From Rhizobiaceae bacterium (GTDB lineage Bacteria > Pseudomonadota > Alphaproteobacteria > Rhizobiales > Rhizobiaceae), in assembly GCA_014238155.1 (NCBI GenBank), contig JABABQ010000002.1:62001-126000 (forward strand): a DNA stretch of 64,000 nucleotides, written 5' to 3'. The notes under the pieces are model-generated. The model saw only the letters and a list, made by a program, of their open reading frames with translations, did no database searches and had not been told where the DNA came from. Position numbers and translations under genes: made by a program. The number at the start of each line of letters is the position of its first letter. The first letter of the stretch is position 1. Shown in pieces: positions 62,494-64,000 of this stretch.

Positions 62494-63828
62494 ATGAACG
62501 ATGTAACGGGCTTCATTCGAGAATTGAAATTCACCGACCTGCCGGATGAAATTGTCGGCTCCGCTATTCGTGCATTGACCGATACGCTTGGCGTTGCGGT
62601 CGCGGGATCCCAAACCAGACTTTCCGCCATCATCCACAATCATGTGGCTGAGCAATTTGGTGCCGGGTCGAACACCCCTTCGTTTCTTTGGAACGACGGA
62701 CGCCCGGTTAGTCCGGCAGGTGCAGCGCTTGCCAATGGTATGACGATAGATTCCGTTGACGCCCATGATGGTCAGAAACTAACCAAGGGCCATGTTGGCT
62801 GCGGCGTCATCCCCGCCCTGTTTGCGTTGATCGAAGCCACTGAAAACTACGACAGCGAGGAGTTGCTCACGTCGCTTGTTGTCGGTTACGAAATCGGCTC
62901 ACGGGCGGGAATTGCCCTCCATGCAAGCGTTGAAGATTATCACACATCCGGGGCATGGGTCGCGCTGGCAACAGCTGCTCTTGGGGCTCGTTTTCTCGGC
63001 CTTGACCACGAACAGACCCGCCATGCAATTGGCATCGCCGAATATCATGGTCCGCGGAGCCAGATGATGCGGGCAATCGATCATCCGACCATGGTCAAAG
63101 ATGGGTCTGGCTGGGGCTCTATGGCCGGCGTTTCTGCAGCTTATCTGGCCAGAGATGGATTTACCGGCGCTCCGGCCATTTCTGTGGAGGCACCGGAACT
63201 GGCCCCTGTCTGGTCTGATCTTGGCGATCACTGGTACATTACAGAGCAATATATCAAGCTCTATCCTGTTTGCCGGTGGGCCCAACCACCGGTTGAAGCT
63301 GTGCTCCACCTGCAAAAACAGCATAAATTTGACACCGAAGATGTCGCTGCCATCCGGGTAGATACATTTCACGAAGCAAAGCGATTGTGTACCAAACACC
63401 CAGGCTCAACCGAGGAAGCCCAGTATTCATTGCCCTATTCGGTTGCAGCAGCGTTGGTTCACGGCACAATTGGTGCAGAACATATCAGCGATGAAGCCCT
63501 GTCCCATCCGCAGATCGACCACCTGCAGGACCTGATAGAAATCGATGAGACCGATGCCTTTAATGAAGTGTTCCCAAAACATCGAATTGCCAGTGTTGAG
63601 CTCACATTGAAAGATGGCCAGGTGCTCAAATCGGAGCCGACAGAGGCGCGGGGTGATCCCGAAAATCCGATCAGTGAAGCAGGAATCAACTGTAAATTCA
63701 AAGCCTTCACTGAGCCGGTTATGGGCGCTGATGGATCATCTTTGCTTTTGCAAAATATTGTTGGCCTGAACAGCAACGGGTCCGCGCGACCGCTCACTGA
63801 AGCGCTGGCCCGGCATCACAATTTGTAG
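62494..63828 (+). CDS. MmgE/PrpD family protein
   Basis: A 444-residue protein of the MmgE/PrpD fold (2-methylcitrate dehydratase, aconitate-decarboxylase-like). Typical pieces are LTDTLGVAVAGSQ, NGMTIDSVDAHDG with the family's Asp, GYEIGSRAGIALH, WVALATAALGARFLGLD and KLYPVCRWAQPP. PrpD homologues also serve other dehydrations. It closes the Dpp-like cluster and overlaps the convergent protease gene by 13 bases. Confidence 0.87.
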   Translation: MNDVTGFIRELKFTDLPDEIVGSAIRALTDTLGVAVAGSQTRLSAIIHNHVAEQFGAGSNTPSFLWNDGRPVSPAGAALANGMTIDSVDAHDGQKLTKGHVGCGVIPALFALIEATENYDSEELLTSLVVGYEIGSRAGIALHASVEDYHTSGAWVALATAALGARFLGLDHEQTRHAIGIAEYHGPRSQMMRAIDHPTMVKDGSGWGSMAGVSAAYLARDGFTGAPAISVEAPELAPVWSDLGDHWYITEQYIKLYPVCRWAQPPVEAVLHLQKQHKFDTEDVAAIRVDTFHEAKRLCTKHPGSTEEAQYSLPYSVAAALVHGTIGAEHISDEALSHPQIDHLQDLIEIDETDAFNEVFPKHRIASVELTLKDGQVLKSEPTEARGDPENPISEAGINCKFKAFTEPVMGADGSSLLLQNIVGLNSNGSARPLTEALARHHNL

Positions 63829-64000
63829 GAAGGCAGCGACCCGAACGCTTCGCGCAACGCATCACCCCAGCCAGTCGTGATGGACTGATAATACTCATCA
63901 TCATCCTCAATGCGCCGCTGTAGCGATGTTTTGTAAGTATCTTTTTCGTAGATCTGCAGATCAAACGGCAGGCCAACAGACAGGTTTGCCTTGATGGTAG
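63816..64000 (-). CDS. proteasome-type protease, C-terminal part
   Basis: The window holds only the last 61 codons, reading leftwards to the stop TGA at 63816-63818. The ending has NLSVGLPFDLQIYEKDTY, QRRIEDDDEYYQSI and WGDALREAFGSLPSY, which match the C-terminus of the bacterial Anbu/COG3484 proteasome-like peptidases. These are Ntn-hydrolase-fold proteins whose substrates are not well defined. The catalytic N-terminus is outside the window. Overlaps the MmgE/PrpD stop region. Confidence 0.75.
   Translation of the reverse strand, partial: TIKANLSVGLPFDLQIYEKDTYKTSLQRRIEDDDEYYQSITTGWGDALREAFGSLPSYKL

Noticed and set aside
1-64000. tRNA, rRNA, CRISPR arrays, phage genes, toxin-antitoxin or defence systems
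   Set aside because: I looked for cloverleaf-type ends, tandem spaced repeats and typical protein motifs and saw none that I could support.

Overview
The window reads as a chromosomal segment of an alphaproteobacterium, most likely a marine member of the Hyphomicrobiales. This rests on gene content, with no marker search behind it: purK-purE-DUF465, a ThiE-like gene followed by a Sel1-repeat gene, suhB and an ExbB-like/OmpA-like pair, an ABC exporter beside rpmE, an opgC-opgG-opgH set, many TRAP and ABC uptake systems, and a helix-hairpin tail that I know from NuoE of this group. Coding density is high. No gene-free stretch exceeds about 290 bases; the longest (2997-3285) is half filled by a 150-bp inverted-repeat element. 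I see no rRNA, tRNA, CRISPR array, phage module or transposase gene.

Region 1 (1-10.3 kb) is mostly housekeeping: the start of purK, purE, two small DUF465 genes, a ThiE-like protein, a secreted Sel1 protein, a MITE-like element, an inositol monophosphatase, an ExbB/MotA-like plus OmpA/MotB-like envelope pair, an SDR, a VOC protein, an ACT protein, an ABC exporter half-transporter and rpmE with its terminator.

Region 2 (10.3-22.7 kb) is the most unusual part. It holds an ABC sugar-type importer (binding protein, two permeases, UgpC-like ATPase), three NTF2/SnoaL-like proteins with five such domains in all, a HisD-like dehydrogenase, an SDR, a bicupin, a 377-residue MetE-like zinc protein and an alpha/beta hydrolase. 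Two start regions in this block carry the same perfect palindrome (TTGCATACGTATGCAA), which ties it into one regulon. No regulator gene lies inside the block and the substrate is unknown. This is my main candidate for an undescribed catabolic system.

Region 3 (22.7-33.9 kb) has the osmoregulated periplasmic glucan genes opgH, opgG and opgC, a TTC38-like TPR protein, a YeeE/TsuA-type sulfur transporter with a DUF302 partner behind a 20-bp palindrome, a ThDP enzyme divergent from a LacI regulator, and a small membrane protein.

Region 4 (34-44 kb) is an FcbT/TakP-type TRAP transporter with two PhyH-type dioxygenases, a UxaA-family dehydratase, two beta-hydroxyacid-dehydrogenase-like enzymes and an EamA exporter. 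Region 5 (44-55 kb) is a GntR-controlled set: racemase, ThDP enzyme, enolase-superfamily enzyme, FAD oxidoreductase, a second TRAP system, a ten-helix transporter and an Ldh-type dehydrogenase. Region 6 (55-64 kb) is a Dpp-like importer with a Tat-exported binding protein, permeases with extra segments and a double ATPase fused to an H3TH domain, followed by an Asp/Asn-hydroxylase-like dioxygenase and a MmgE/PrpD protein. The window ends inside a proteasome-type protease gene.

In all four importers a GC-rich hairpin sits between the binding-protein gene and the first permease gene, which suggests a shared way of keeping binding-protein mRNA in excess.
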